From assembly GCF_002775205.1 (NCBI RefSeq), contig NC_036458.1, positions 1,766,560 to 1,830,559 of the forward strand: a stretch of 64,000 nucleotides of DNA. The letters are read 5' to 3'. Numbering within the stretch: position 1 is the first letter of the stretch; each line of letters starts with the position of its first letter. This DNA is from Xiphophorus maculatus. Lineage: Eukaryota; Chordata; Actinopteri; Cyprinodontiformes; Poeciliidae. The position numbers were made by a program, and so were the translations under genes. Below, piece by piece: positions 40,301 through 51,020 of this stretch. The notes under the pieces are model-generated. The model was not told where the DNA came from. It saw only the letters and a program-made list of their open reading frames with translations, and did no database searches.

Positions 40301-43300
40301 TTACAACCATCAAAGAACTTTAAGGTGACTCATTAACTGAATGTCCACAACATCTTTTAGATTTTCTTTATGCTAAATATTTTATTAGTAAGGCATTTTT
40401 GCAAGGGTCAGTACAGCTTAATTCAGTAGCAGAAATAATCAAATAAGTAAAATCAATCATCTAGTCTATCTTTCCCTACTGCTGATACTAAGAACTAAAA
40501 AAAAGGAACCTTTGAGAGAGACGGACGGAGCATGGCGCCTCGAACCCCAGACCTGGCACGACGACGAAGAAGGTGCTGCAGCAGGAGGAAGACGCCGATC
40601 GATGAAGGCCAGGATCTCCGCAGGTCTGATGATGAAGAAGGTGTTGCAGCAGGAGGAAGATGTTGATCAGCGAAGGCAGGAATCTCTGTAGGTCTGATGA
40701 GCCTCCTCTCCGCATGGATGGTGAGGTCACACAGGACTTGGTGCTGGCAGGAAGGAAGGCACCAGTTCTTCTTCTTTGTCTTTGCCTTTGTCTTCATCTT
40801 TGTCTTTGGGGTCTGAACCCAGCCGATGAGAGAAGTGCGATTTGAAGCCACAGGTTGTAGGGCTGACGGGTTGGTCCCCATGGCCGGACAGTCTTCGGCT
40901 CCGTGGCCCCGGCTCTTCTTCAGCTGCAGAGTTCTTTGTCCATCTCTTGGCTCGAAGCTGCCCGGAGGATCCAACGAAAGGTTCCTCTTTTGCACCCACC
41001 TTATATAGGGTTTATCCACCCTTTTGGTGCGTTTTCATTGGCTGTCTGCTTAGACAGATGACCTCACATCCATCACTGTCCTTCAGACATTATGTCCTGA
41101 TGTCTGTGCTAATGTCTCAGAGTTGCTCAACCTCCTGTCTCCGTTGTCTGCACAACCTTTCACCTACTCTCTAAATAAGGCGTTGATCATCTCTGCTCTC
41201 CTGTTAGTTCCTTGCTTTTCACCTTTCACCTACTCTCTACCTCCAACATATCAGTGATGTTTAATTGCAGTTACACCTTTTACACCATTTCAAGTTCAAT
41301 GTCAAAATCACATTTATATCACATTTATTTTCTTTAGCTTCTTTGATTTAGCATTCATTTATAATTTTATAACCATAACTTATATCACATTTATTTTCTT
41401 CAGCTTCTCTGATTTATCATTCATTTATGATTTTATAACCATAACTTATTAATTATACTTATTATAATCTTAATGTGAGTTATTACAGATGTTTTTCTGA
41501 AAAGAAACCAAGAATAATACATGATTCTAATTATTTGATGCCAAAGTTACAGTTACTTGTTTTTCTTGTAACTGTTCCCACAAATGTTCGTGTAAATATT
41601 ATTACAAGTAAACCAATATTAATATAAGTATTTTACTTTGAATCTTATCAAATTACCAAAATGTTTAGATTTCATTCTTTAAACTTTCATGATTTAAAAT
41701 AAGGAATAGTCTCATCTATTTTTATAAATCTGCAGGCTGGAACTTACTTCCTCTTTTTCCAGGAAACCTGCGTTTCCTGTTTAATGACTCTCTCTGACTG
41801 ACTATGATTTCTTATGATTAAATAGAGAAAAGTAGAATTAAAGCAAAGCTTGCATGAGACAAAAACAACACACACAACTAGATTTATTTTATTGACACTT
41901 AAGTCTACTGTTGGGCCCAGATGTCACTTGAGTGATTCATTTTAAAGATAACTTTATTTATTATTACTGTTAAACTAACTTTATTGACACTTAAGTCTAC
42001 TGTTGGGCCTTAATGTCACTTGAGTGATTCATTTTAAAGATAACTTTATTTATTATTACTGTTAAACTAACTTTATTGACACTTAAGTCTACTGCTGGGC
42101 CCTGATGTCACTTGAGTGATTCATTTTAAAGATAACTTTATTTATTATTACTGTTAAACTAAAATCTCCAGCATGGGGAAGTGGGATGAGCTCGGATTTT
42201 CTTGACAATTTGAAATTAGACAGAACTAACTTACACGTAAGCTATAAGAGCTTGTAATTTCTTAATTTTGACAATAAATCATGCAGATGGAAATTGTTGA
42301 GCTTGTTTTAATTTAAGGTGTGATTAACTGGTTTATCGCCTACACAGCTGTATTAAATGCCTGTTTTTCCAGCCAACCTCTGCGTCGCAGTGTTCACCTT
42401 GGTGTGGCTCAGTGTGCTTGAATCCATGCTGGTGAGCTTCCTACTTAACCTGGATCCTTGTTGTGGTAAAGAAAGTAAGAGAATTTACATGAAAAAGGAC
42501 ATCAAAGTTCAGAAAGGTATGTTCTTAGTGAATATTTCTTAAAAATAGATTAAATTAATTTGTTTACAAATAATTTATTCACAGAGATAAGACCATTGTT
42601 GAAGTTCTGAGACAGGTGCGGTGTCTTCACAACTGATAGTCCGGTAGACTCGGTTTGATTTGGGACCAGAACTCCATCACCTGCTCCACCTCCAGCTGCT
42701 GTGGTTCTCTGAGTCAAACCAGCCTGTTCCCCTCCTGGCCTGTGGGGGTGCTGCACCAAGATCCACTGAGGAAACAACACAAAAACCTCTGAAGACGCTG
42801 AGAGCAACTTCCTTCTTCACCAAACGGAAACAAAATGGAGTGGGGTCAGATTTTAGAGGTCATAGGATTTCTATATTGTCTTTGGTTAAACACCACGAGC
42901 CATTTCTCCCGCTAACGCAAAGCTAACATGTTTGTTACCCAGAATGCCATACTCTGTAGTCCACTTCCTGCTTTTGGAGCGGTTTCCAGTCCGCTTGCCG
43001 TTCTTAAAAGCATTTAAACCGACCCAGAGTTCACTTCAACCGAACTGAGATCGAGGTTTGTACTAGGACCAGAGTTTGACTACAGCACACGGCATTCTGG
43101 GTAAATTCAACCAAAACAAACGTACTAGTTTATTGCTAGCCTACCACTAAAATCTGACCCCACTTTACTTCTGTTTATATTTGGTGAAGAAGGAAGTTGC
43201 TCTCAGTGTCTTCAGAGGTTTTTGAGTCGTTTCCTTCAGTGGTTCTTGGTGCAGCGCCCCCACAGGCCAGGAGGGGAACAGGTTGCTCAAAGGGTTTAGT

Positions 43301-43806
43301 TCGTTCGACACACTGCAGTGTGAAAATGAACCACAGCAGCTGAAAATTTAGTTCCCCAATCGAACAGAGTCTACCGGACTATCAGGTGTGAAGAGTTTAT
43401 ATCAGAGATCTGCATGTCTACTTCAAATCTCTAATGACTGGAATAAACATTTAAAACAGTCCTAGTTGTAGGTTAAGAATACAAACCTGTACTATTTGTA
43501 TTTAGAGTTAAATTATTACATGGATGTTGATTCATTATATTTTAATGGTTTAAAGAGGCCGATGAAGAGAATGGACAAGCTAAACCAGAGCAGAGTTTTT
43601 TCTCTCTGGGTAAACTCGGTGATGTCGAGCTGCTGAAGCTGATCCTGGAGGAAGTGAAGGCCGCTCGACAGGAAGCTGGCAGTCAGAAGAAGCCCAGATG
43701 CTACCGAACGGTGGCCACAATCATTGATAATCTGTTCTTTGTTGGATATCTTTTGACTTTTGCTGCATTTGTGGTGTATATATATGTTGGATGGATTGAT
43801 ATTTGA
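31394..43806 (+). CDS. Cys-loop ligand-gated ion channel, 5-HT3-like subunit (copy A)
   Basis: Nine exons (31394-31433, 31539-31705, 31923-31967, 32107-32216, 34285-34457, 34536-34696, 34770-34980, 42373-42516, 43556-43806) give 433 residues of a plasma-membrane pentameric channel. A signal peptide covers about 1-20. The Cys loop is C154-C168 with 13 residues between. Loop D keeps WVTKYWTNEFLRW (81-93), very close to 5-HT3A. M1 is about 240-260, M2 271-291, M3 304-326, M4 409-430. M2 is preceded by GEK with Glu269 at the -1' site, typical of cation channels, and Leu279 fits 9'. The loop-B tryptophan of serotonin receptors is Ile175. Exon 2 has a NAGNAG acceptor. Intron 7 holds the retrovirus-like element, making it 7.4 kb. 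AATAAA lies at 43966. The ligand is unknown; ZACN kinship is possible. Confidence 0.92.
32275..32525. repeat. Dispersed GGGGACC repeat and GT microsatellite in receptor A intron 4
   Basis: Several copies of TTGTGGGGACC and its inverse (TCCCCACAAG) surround a stretch with GGTTAGGGTTAGGATAAGGG, ending in a GT microsatellite at about 32493-32521. This arrangement is widespread in fish genomes as I recall. The telomere-like GGGTTAGGGTTAG is only two units. Confidence 0.6.
32630..33825. mobile_element. Foldback element of the GGGGGCGCTGC family in receptor A intron 4
   Basis: The left part contains CAACCTGTTCCCCTCC, GGGGCGCTGCACCAAG, TACCCAGAATACCC; the right part contains the inverse order, with TTCAGTGGTTCTTGGTGCAG and GCCCCCACAGGCCAGGAGGG, ending near CTATCAGGTGT. 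It matches the cleaner copy at 42624-43394 but carries extra internal sequence. Ends are degenerate. Confidence 0.6.
35065..37429 (-). repeat. Left LTR (3' LTR in element orientation)
   Basis: 2365 bp, bounded by TG and CA in the plus reading (TGTTGTTGCG to CTTGACA). It contains a tandem duplication of about 68 bp near 36530-36670 and a 92-bp unit repeated three times at about 37113-37385. All stretches I compared are identical to the right LTR. A 174-codon open frame inside has no recognisable domain. Confidence 0.92.
39843..42207 (-). repeat. Right LTR (5' LTR in element orientation)
   Basis: 2365 bp, same length and, as far as I compared, same sequence as the left LTR, including the C9 run near its left end and the three 92-bp units at about 41891-42163. 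The primer binding site adjoins its left edge. Confidence 0.92.
42624..43394. mobile_element. Foldback DNA element with long inverted repeats in receptor A intron 8
   Basis: The left end TCTTCACAACTGATAGTCC is mirrored at the right end, where the plus strand ends with the inverse of TCTTCACACCTGATAGTCC. Inside, both halves carry GGCCTGTGGGGG / GGTGCTGCACCAAG and CAACTTCCTTCTTCACCAAA in opposite orientation. Total about 771 bp, non-coding. It is the best-preserved copy in the window; related copies lie near 28.5, 32.6-33.8, 54.5-55.1 and 62.4 kb. The target duplication is unclear. Confidence 0.75.
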
Positions 43807-45312
43807 ATTTTTATCTGGATTTTCTACACAGTTTTTTTCTGCATACAATGATATTTGCCAGTGGATACTGCTAAGTCTGTTTTTTTCTTAATATATGCAT
43901 GAATTTAAACATCAGACGACATTTTTCTTCATACTTTTACAAGTTTTTCTCTTTGTTTGACTCACAATAAAATGTTACACATATGAAATGTAAACTTTGT
44001 AATTTACTTGAAAGCCAATGCAGACAGATAGATAGATAGCATTTATTGTCATTGAACAGAATTCAACGAAATTTCCATTGCAGCTCCCGTGCAAAAGGTC
44101 AAATATATACAGCATAAATAAGCAAACACACAATAATAATAATAACAATATATACAACTAAATTAACTAAAGGCACTCAACCACACCAAAGAAGTAGCAG
44201 CAGGTCCAATTATGGCAAAGTACAGATAATGTGACAGTGCAAAGTGCAGAACAGTGTGGCTGTGTGGGGGTGGGGGATATGTATGTGTGACTGCGAGGTT
44301 ATGATATGTGTGGGAGGGGGGGACGGCAGGGAGTAATGGCTCTGACGGCTGTGGGGAAGAATGTACATATGATGCAAAAATAATTAACATGCTAACTATA
44401 AAACCAAAGTAATAAAACATATTAAATTAATTTAGTCATAAAGATGCAAAATACGTAGAGAAAAGATATTCTGAACAGTGATACATCAAAAATGTTTGTT
44501 TTACTCTACAGACACATTGTTCTGAATTGGATTCAACTCTTAGTTGGTAAAATGGGAGCAGAGAAATTTGTATATTTCCTATTATAAGTCTGAGTCTGTG
44601 GCGTTCCTCAAGGCTCCATTGTTGGGCCACATCGATTCAAAATCTGCATGTTTCACTTTGCAGAGGTTACAGAGTATCTCCATATGCTGATGATGATTTT
44701 ATTTACTTTCCAATTCGATGTGTTTGTGACTGTTTTAAATGAGTGAATGTCTCAGAAATTTCTCAAATTTGATTCCAAAAAGACAGAAATTGTTGCATCA
44801 GGATTCAACTTTACTCATCTTTTTTTTATATGTATATGGATTGTTGTTATCGAGAGAGGTCACTAAAAAATAAATATTTTGTGAAAGGAAGGATTTTAAA
44901 ATATTTCTGATGGTCTATAAAGCAATGAAGGGTCTGGGGATTTGATTTATGAATTTAATTGTTATTTTCTGTATTCCTAAGCTTCATTATCATTGGTAAA
45001 GCACATTATGTGTGAATGGTCCAATGCAGTAAGTCTTGAATTGCACTAAAGTGTGTATTTATTGACCATACAGTGGAACCCTGCAAGGTGATTCAGGTTT
45101 ATTTACAAAAACAACATACATGCAAAAGGCAGAAATGTTTTATTGTCTTAACGGATAGAAATTTACTGTCAAACACAAATTTTACGTTGGAGAAACAAAA
45201 CGCAGAAGAACCACAGAAGCATCTACGGTGCTGCGTTCACTGACCTTCCTGGGACGTTTGACCAAAACAGTGCACTTTCTGAAAGCACTGGGAGAAGTTT
45301 CAGAAATTGGTT
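43807..45312. other. Intergenic stretch between the two convergent receptor genes
   Basis: Holds the receptor A 3' UTR and its AATAAA (43966), a minus-strand LINE tail at about 44020-44370, and the receptor B 3' UTR with a minus-strand AATAAA at 45139-45144. No other gene is apparent. Confidence 0.6.
44020..44370 (-). mobile_element. LINE 3' end with GATA microsatellite
   Basis: On the minus strand the text reads GAAATTTCGTTGAATTC, then CAATGACAATAAATGC, then ATCT units, a common non-LTR retrotransposon 3' end. The upstream part carries a GC-richer trailer. No coding domain remains. The family is not assigned. Confidence 0.55.
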
Positions 45313-48300
45313 CTAAACGTAAAATTTCCAAAGACTAAATAAAAAAACCTGTGAAAACACAACAGTGGCAAAGTAGAGGATGAAGAACACAGAGTCAAAA
45401 ATTCTAACCCATCTAAGCCTGTTGGACTTTTTTTTTGTTTCTGGGGTTTTTTGGCCGGGTTTCGTTCTGTCCATGATGAATTTCAGCTGCCGTCCATCAC
45501 CAGGTAAATCCAGCGGAGAGTTAGTCTCCTCTGGTTGGTCTGTTCCTGAAACTCCTGCAGACTCTGTGAGAAAACATGTACAGTGTCGGACCAGTTAGAA
45601 GTGAAATAATGGAAATGTTTTACTGTTTTAAGAGCAGAAGCACCTGAGTGAAGATGCCCAACACCTTATTCACGTTTAACAACACCGGTGTAATGTGGGA
45701 TTGTGGGCTGGCTGGTTGACCTTTCATGACCTCTGGAAACATTTATTAATATCTTTAAGATGATAGTAGCACAAACAAAAAGTTTTGCTGCACAATCGTT
45801 TGACACCAGTTGTGTTAGATTTGAAGAAGGTTTTGGGTGGTGACTCCACTCAGATAGCAGAAACTGGCGGCTGGAATCGAACCGTTTCGGTTATCAGCTT
45901 CCTGTTCTTTCACTTTGACGACCTCAGCATGTTGGCGTTCCTCACCAACACAGCAGGCAATATCCTTTAACGGGCTGATCAGCATCGTCTCCAACACATT
46001 GATCCACACCAGGGTGAAAACTGAAACACAGTAGATGGCTGGAAGAAAAATAGGGAGAAATGTTGGTTTCTGTTTGGTGATGGATGCAGAAATTACAACG
46101 AATCTGTGGCTTCCTACCCATCAGCGGCAGAGACTCTTCAGTGGACGGTAAAATATCTTTAAGAATCAGCAGAAGGACGAAGACGGACAGCAGTATCGTC
46201 ACCTGGAAGCCAAGCTTCTCGCCGCTGCTCTGACTGACGAAGAACGAGGCCAAATCCAGAACCAGCAAAAACAACAAGGGCAAAATCAAGTTGACGACGT
46301 AAAGAAACGGCTTCCTCTCCAGGGAGATCTGAAGAAAACAAAGAGCTTTATTTTAAAAAACAACACAACTCCTGTTGGGATTTGATCAGAAATAATCATC
46401 TTACCTGGTAAACAAGTTCACTTCTCTGAGCGAAAGACGTGTAACTGATGCTTTTTATGTTCACCAGCTTCCACTCCCCCTCAGTCAGCATGTTGAGACC
46501 CGACAGCTTCGTCAGGATGGAGTCGTCGGTGGATTTTACCAGCTTCAACAGAGACTCTGTCAAATCATAAAAGAAACAGAAAAAGAGTAATTAATTAATT
46601 GGTTCATATAACGTCTGTCTTTCTGAATTTCCTTCTAAATGTCTTTTTTTCTAAATTTGTCTCTACATTTCTCTCTTTATGGGAGATTCAAAGATTTTTC
46701 AAACATGTTTGAAAGATTCAAAGCAAAACTCCAGGTATGTTTTTGATGAGGGATAAACATATTTCTATCTTTAGAAATAAACCTCTAAAGGCTTAAGCTT
46801 TATAATTTTTTTCAACAGAAGAATATTCTCTTCATAAATGTCTATATGGATGGTTTTTGTACATCTGCACCACATTTATAAACCCATGTTGATGTATATG
46901 GTGACATGCATGTGGGGTTAAAATCAGGACATAAATCTGTATTTACCGTCATAAGTCAGGGATGAAAATGTGATGTTGCAGGTTTGGGTGTCAAACGGGA
47001 ATCTGAAGAGGTTGAACTTGCAAATGTAGGTCAGCTGAAGCCGGTTGACTATACCGACTGTCCCGTTCGGAAACACGCTGACTAGAGGATCTTCTTGAGA
47101 ATTTGTACTATCAGAGGCACTAAAAAGTGAAGAAAAGAAAATCAAACCAGATCAGTGAGCTGCGGATGTTTTATTGATTTATTTGTTGGTAACTTACTCC
47201 TCCTGTATGATTATATCTGGAACCCAGATCATCGAAACTGGAATGGTGAGCAGGTTTATTCCACAAAACTCAGAGGAATTCCAGGTCAGATATTCATTAG
47301 TCCAATGCTGGAAAATAACAGAATAAAAATAAAGGAAAAAACCTGAACAGTTTAACCAAAATATGACAACAAAACTCAATGTAATAATTTATTTTCTTAC
47401 CATTTCGACATAAATGTGAATTGTCACAGTTTGAAGCTTCTCATTCTGAAGACAGCATGAAGAAAATTCAACACAAAAACTGATTTTGTTTTTGCTGCTG
47501 CATTATTTTCACAGCTTTTTCATGGTGGCTTTCGTTTTGGTACGATAAGTAATAACAGCATAAAGTGTGTTTTTCACCTTTGAGGTTAGATAAAAATCAG
47601 GGTTGTCCAAACATTTTGCCACATGGGTCAAAATTGTTGAGTCAAAAGTACTCCAAGAGAAAAAATAAAATAAAATGAAGCGACAAAGGAATCTGGTTTT
47701 TAATTTGTTTTGTAGAAAAAGGATGTTACACTGTAAATACACAAAATCTTTAAATAAAATCTAATTTCTAATGCAAATATCTTATCAAACTTGAAATGAG
47801 ACAAACCTGAAAGAAATAGAGGCTTGTTTAAGTAAATAATTACCTCATATCGATGAAAAAGTAAACTGGTACCATTGGCAGATTATTTAACTTATAACAA
47901 CACATTTTCCCTTGTTTTAAGTTAATTTATTTTTGTGTCCCCGAGTCCTTCAGCTTAACAACTTTGACTATCATGGCAAAAACACAGCTGGCTGCAATAC
48001 AGCTACTGTACTGCATGACAGAATTTTATTTAACATCAGTTTTCAAATTAAATTAGCCTCAGTAAGCAGAACTTTACAAACGTACATGTATTTTATTCCC
48101 ATCTTAATAAATCTCCAAGCTAAAAGTAAGTAAAACATTTTAAAATAACAGCACAAGGCAGACAGATGATGAAGACTCACCACGTCTAAAATGCCACCCA
48201 GAGTAATTTCCAGCTGAACCTCTGTGGTTGTGTTCCAGTTTTTCACCGGACGCTCAATCTGAAGACCGCTATTTGTCTCATCCAGCTTGAGGTGATTCAG

Positions 48301-48459
48301 CAGAGCAGAATAGGAGCAATCTGAAGCCTGGCTGCAGGAAACACCTGAAACCAGAAACATTTTCCCAGTTAGCAAGCTTTAAAACATGATTAAATATAAA
48401 AGTTTACGCTGCTGAAACTCACCGACTAAAGCAAGAAGAGTCAGAGTCAGAGCTGCCAT
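45313..48459 (-). CDS. Cys-loop ligand-gated ion channel, 5-HT3-like subunit (copy B)
   Basis: Nine exons on the minus strand (48423-48459, 48181-48344, 47401-47445, 47198-47307, 46947-47119, 46405-46556, 46118-46328, 45946-46038, 45313-45563) give 411 residues. Exons 3, 4, 5, 7 and 9 have exactly the lengths of copy A (45, 110, 173, 211, 251), proving common ancestry. A signal peptide starts MAALTLTLLALVG. The Cys loop is C152-C166. M1 is about 235-255, M2 266-286 with Glu264 at -1', M3 299-320, M4 384-407. Loop D keeps HWTNEYLTW but its first Trp is Tyr79; loop-B Trp is Leu173. The M3-M4 loop is short if the strong donor at 45945 is used; without that splice the frame runs to a stop near 45815 and M4 is lost. 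Convergent with copy A. Confidence 0.9.
47720..47910. mobile_element. Partial copy of the CACAAAATCTT foldback MITE in receptor B intron 2
   Basis: The text CTGTAAATACACAAAATCTT, TAATGCAAATATCTTATC and GCAGATTATTTAACTTATAAC matches in order the copies at 53037 and 60252. Only one arm is present. Confidence 0.6.
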
Positions 48460-49624
48460 GACTGTTCGCTTTCGCCTCAGTCTGAGAGATTCTTTACAAA
48501 CTGTCCAGCTATTTATGAACACACCTCAATAAAAAGTGCAAATATAAAATGAATGCATGGATTTAATGGTGGAGCATAATCTCTTTTGGTTGTGTTCTGG
48601 ATGTTTGATCAGCCAAATGTTTGTTCAGCTGCAGCTGGTCAGCAGGAACAAAACACCTGCGGCTTTTTAATTTTAATAATCCTTACATTTAGTTTATATA
48701 GAGTTCTGACTGAAAACTAATATGTGCAGTTTTCACTGAAAACATTACACTCCAATAATGTATAAAGGCCCAGGACAAAACCTTTCAAGACTGTATTGAT
48801 AGTTCAAGCTTTAAAAATCAGGTGCTGCTAATCAAATTAGAAAGAAAGATTATTTACAAATAAAAAATATTAGGACAGCTGTCAATCTTCCCAGCAGCAA
48901 TTCCCTCCAAAAAAAAGACCATGCGTTGCTAGAAGAAATGACAAAAAATGCAGCTACCATGTAGCATGTTGAAGTTTAGGACACAACTATCAGATGAAGA
49001 CTGAAGAAGGATGGCGATGGCTTCCTTTCTCTGAAAATAGAAGCTGAACTTTACTATGCAGAGTTGCATATCAATGAACCTCAACAGCAGAAAACTAAAT
49101 GCATCATTTCAGCTCAGAGCCCTGCTGCAAGCCAAATAAGTATCATTATTAAACGTCAGTTGGAGGCTGCAGAAAACCACTACAACGACCACAAATGGCC
49201 CACGCTCCTCACTTTGGGCACCCCTGACTTAAATGATCCCAGAAACTGGAGAAGGACAGATTATTCTTATTGAGTTTTAATTTGTGAAATCCCAGTATAC
49301 TAAAGGTTTGCAGCCATGGAAAGTTGTTAAAAAATAAAAACAACAAATGTTTTTAAATTAACATCTAATAATGTTTGCAGTTTTAGCAGTTTGTTCAGTT
49401 TTTACATGGAATAGTTGAATTGAATTTCTGCAACAGAATGATAATAACGTTTAACGTTTTTGTTTTGGATCTATTTTTGTTTTATATTTTCTTTATTTTA
49501 AAAAATAAACCAGAAATTAATGGTGGTTCTTTAAAATTTCTGTAAAGTACAAACTTGTCCAAATGTATAAATTGTCCTTTAAAAAAACAAGTAATAAATT
49601 AAAAATAATAGTAATAATTTAAAA

Positions 49625-50070
49625 CAGGGGTGTCAAACTCCAGTCCTCAAGGGCCGGTGTCCTGCAGCTTTTACCTCTGCTGCACCACACCTGAATAGGA
49701 TAATTAGGTCATTAAGGCCCTGGAGCAGTGGACCCCAACCCTGGTCCTCAGGGCCCACTGCCCTGCATGCTTCAGGTGTTTCTCTGCTGCTGCACACCTG
49801 GGTTAAATGAATAGGTGATTAACAGACTTCTATAGCAATTGCAGGAATGCAAAGGAGGTAATGCAATCATACGAATCAGCTGTGCTGGAGTCCGGACTCA
49901 TCAAAAACATGCAGGGCAGTGGGCCCTGAGGACCAGGGTTGGGAGCCACTGCTGTGGAGAACATAGCCACACGAGAAGGAGGTAATGAAGCCATTTCATT
50001 TTAGTGTTTAGTATCTGTGGCACATCTAAAAACTGCGGGACACCGGCCCCTGAAGACTGGAGTTTAAAAC
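49625..50070. mobile_element. hAT-like MITE (outer), degenerate right end
   Basis: The left end CAGGGGTGTCAAACTCCAGT with AAGGGCCGGTGTCCTGCAG is mirrored on the right by CTGCGGGACACCGGCCCCTG and ACTGGAGTTT. CAGGGG ends are typical of hAT miniatures. It is split by the inner element below. Confidence 0.65.
49726..49951. mobile_element. hAT-like MITE (inner), nested in the outer one
   Basis: A 226-bp element from CAGTGGACCCCAACCCTGG to the inverse ending GGGTTGGGAGCCACTG, with 30-bp near-perfect ends including CCTCAGGGCCCACTGCCCTG. The flanks CCCTGGAG and CTGTGGAG look like an 8-bp target duplication with two differences, which fits hAT. Confidence 0.75.
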
Positions 50071-50140
50071 ATTTATGTAAAAACCGTATTTTACAAGCTG
50101 GTTGACTAGTGAGTACAGTGAGTAGCTTTTATTTTGGAAA

Positions 50141-50180
50141 TGCTCGCCGGAAGTTATGCGGTGATGCGGAAGTGGGTCAG
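50141..50180 (+). promoter_or_regulatory. Candidate tmem104 promoter with two ETS sites
   Basis: CCGGAAGT at 50147-50154 and GCGGAAGTG at 50166-50174 lie just upstream of a GC-richer leader. TATA is absent. This is typical of a housekeeping promoter; function is inferred. Confidence 0.5.
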
Positions 50181-50393
50181 CTGATTGCTGCGACAGGTGC
50201 TCAGCTGGGCTCAGTCTCTCAGCCTTATCAGTCCGTCAGGATGTGTTTTTATCTGCTTTTCTTTTCGGTGTTTCCCCCCTCAGTTTGACGGCGGAGCGGC
50301 TCATGTTGGGCCCGTTTATTGGGTCAACCGGCCAGAAGTCACCGCTCGGAGCATCCTGCTAGCCTAGCCGCTAAACCAGCTAGCAGTTTGGAG
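50181..50393 (+). other. Probable non-coding first exon of tmem104
   Basis: A GC-richer block ends in a good donor (GGAG then GTGAGTGTG at 50394). The next acceptor that fits is at 52232, ahead of the start codon. The 60-codon frame inside is not conserved to my knowledge. The 5' limit is a guess. Confidence 0.5.
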
Positions 50394-51020
50394 GTGAGTG
50401 TGTTTACTTTCTGTCTGTGATGACACCAATGAAGACACCTGCAGAATAACTTGAAACAAATCATGTTTTATTTGGAAACAAAGCAAAAAGTGTAATTATA
50501 AGAGCTGTGAGGGTTTAAACGTTTCGCTCTTCGCTTTGCTGCTAGCGGCATCAAAATCTGGCAAATATGTTTTCCCGAGGAAAGTCCTTAGAAATGACTG
50601 CAAACACATAAAAATAAAAATAATTTATATTTCTATCAATTTTACATAGTAGTTTGATTGTGAAACATTCAAATTAAGATTCTAAGAGTTTCACGCTGGG
50701 CCACAGGGACAGCTGATCTTTTTATTTTATTTTTTTAATCAATGCGTGTTTTGCAAACATTGTACCATAAAACTCATAGGACCGTATCGGATATTGTTAT
50801 ATTTTTCGGTAACAAAATGGAGATATTACCCCGGAGATTTATTAAACCTCCTATGGATACTTAATGAAATAAAGGACTACCTATTAATAAACCAATTTGA
50901 ATTAGTAAAATACACTTTCATTTGTGAATACGACACCAAAACTGACCACATCCTTGGAAATCCGGACCATGTTAACTACATAAACAGAAAAGGAAAAACA
51001 AAAACAAAAAACTGAAAATA

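Larger units (their letters stand above)
35065..42207 (-). mobile_element. Endogenous-retrovirus-like LTR element, incomplete, very young
   Basis: Two 2365-bp LTRs (35065-37429 and 39843-42207) bound a 2413-bp interior. A 4-bp duplication ATTT flanks the element (35061-35064, 42208-42211). Orientation is minus: the primer binding site next to the right LTR reads TGGCGCCCAACGTGGGGC, matching tRNA-Lys1,2 type, and the purine tract GTGGAGGGGG abuts the left LTR. Each LTR has a minus-strand TATA motif near 36229 and 41007. The interior shows RNase H-like (YTDGS motif, about 38793-39107) and integrase-like (about 38186-38521) pieces. It is broken and incomplete: the interior is far too short for a full retrovirus. 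Apparent LTR identity implies a very recent insertion. Exact class (retrovirus-like versus other LTR lineage) is uncertain. Confidence 0.9.
34990..42285. mobile_element. Foldback MITE interrupted by the retrovirus-like element
   Basis: Left of the ERV, 34990-35064 reads as the start of a common fish MITE (TGCAGAAACACAACATTTTAC, TTTCTAGTGCAAATAT). Right of it, from 42208, the text continues GAAATTAGACAGAACTAACTT as in the other copies at 53037 and 60252. The two flanks join cleanly across the duplicated ATTT. So the MITE is older than the ERV. Outer borders are approximate. Confidence 0.7.
48460..50140. other. Intergenic stretch between receptor B and tmem104
   Basis: AT-rich, with the receptor B promoter side, an hAT-like end (GGGCACCCCTGAC near 49216) and the nested hAT-like MITEs at 49625-50070. 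The 69-codon frame at 49064-49273 overlaps the repeat and shows no family motif. Confidence 0.55.
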
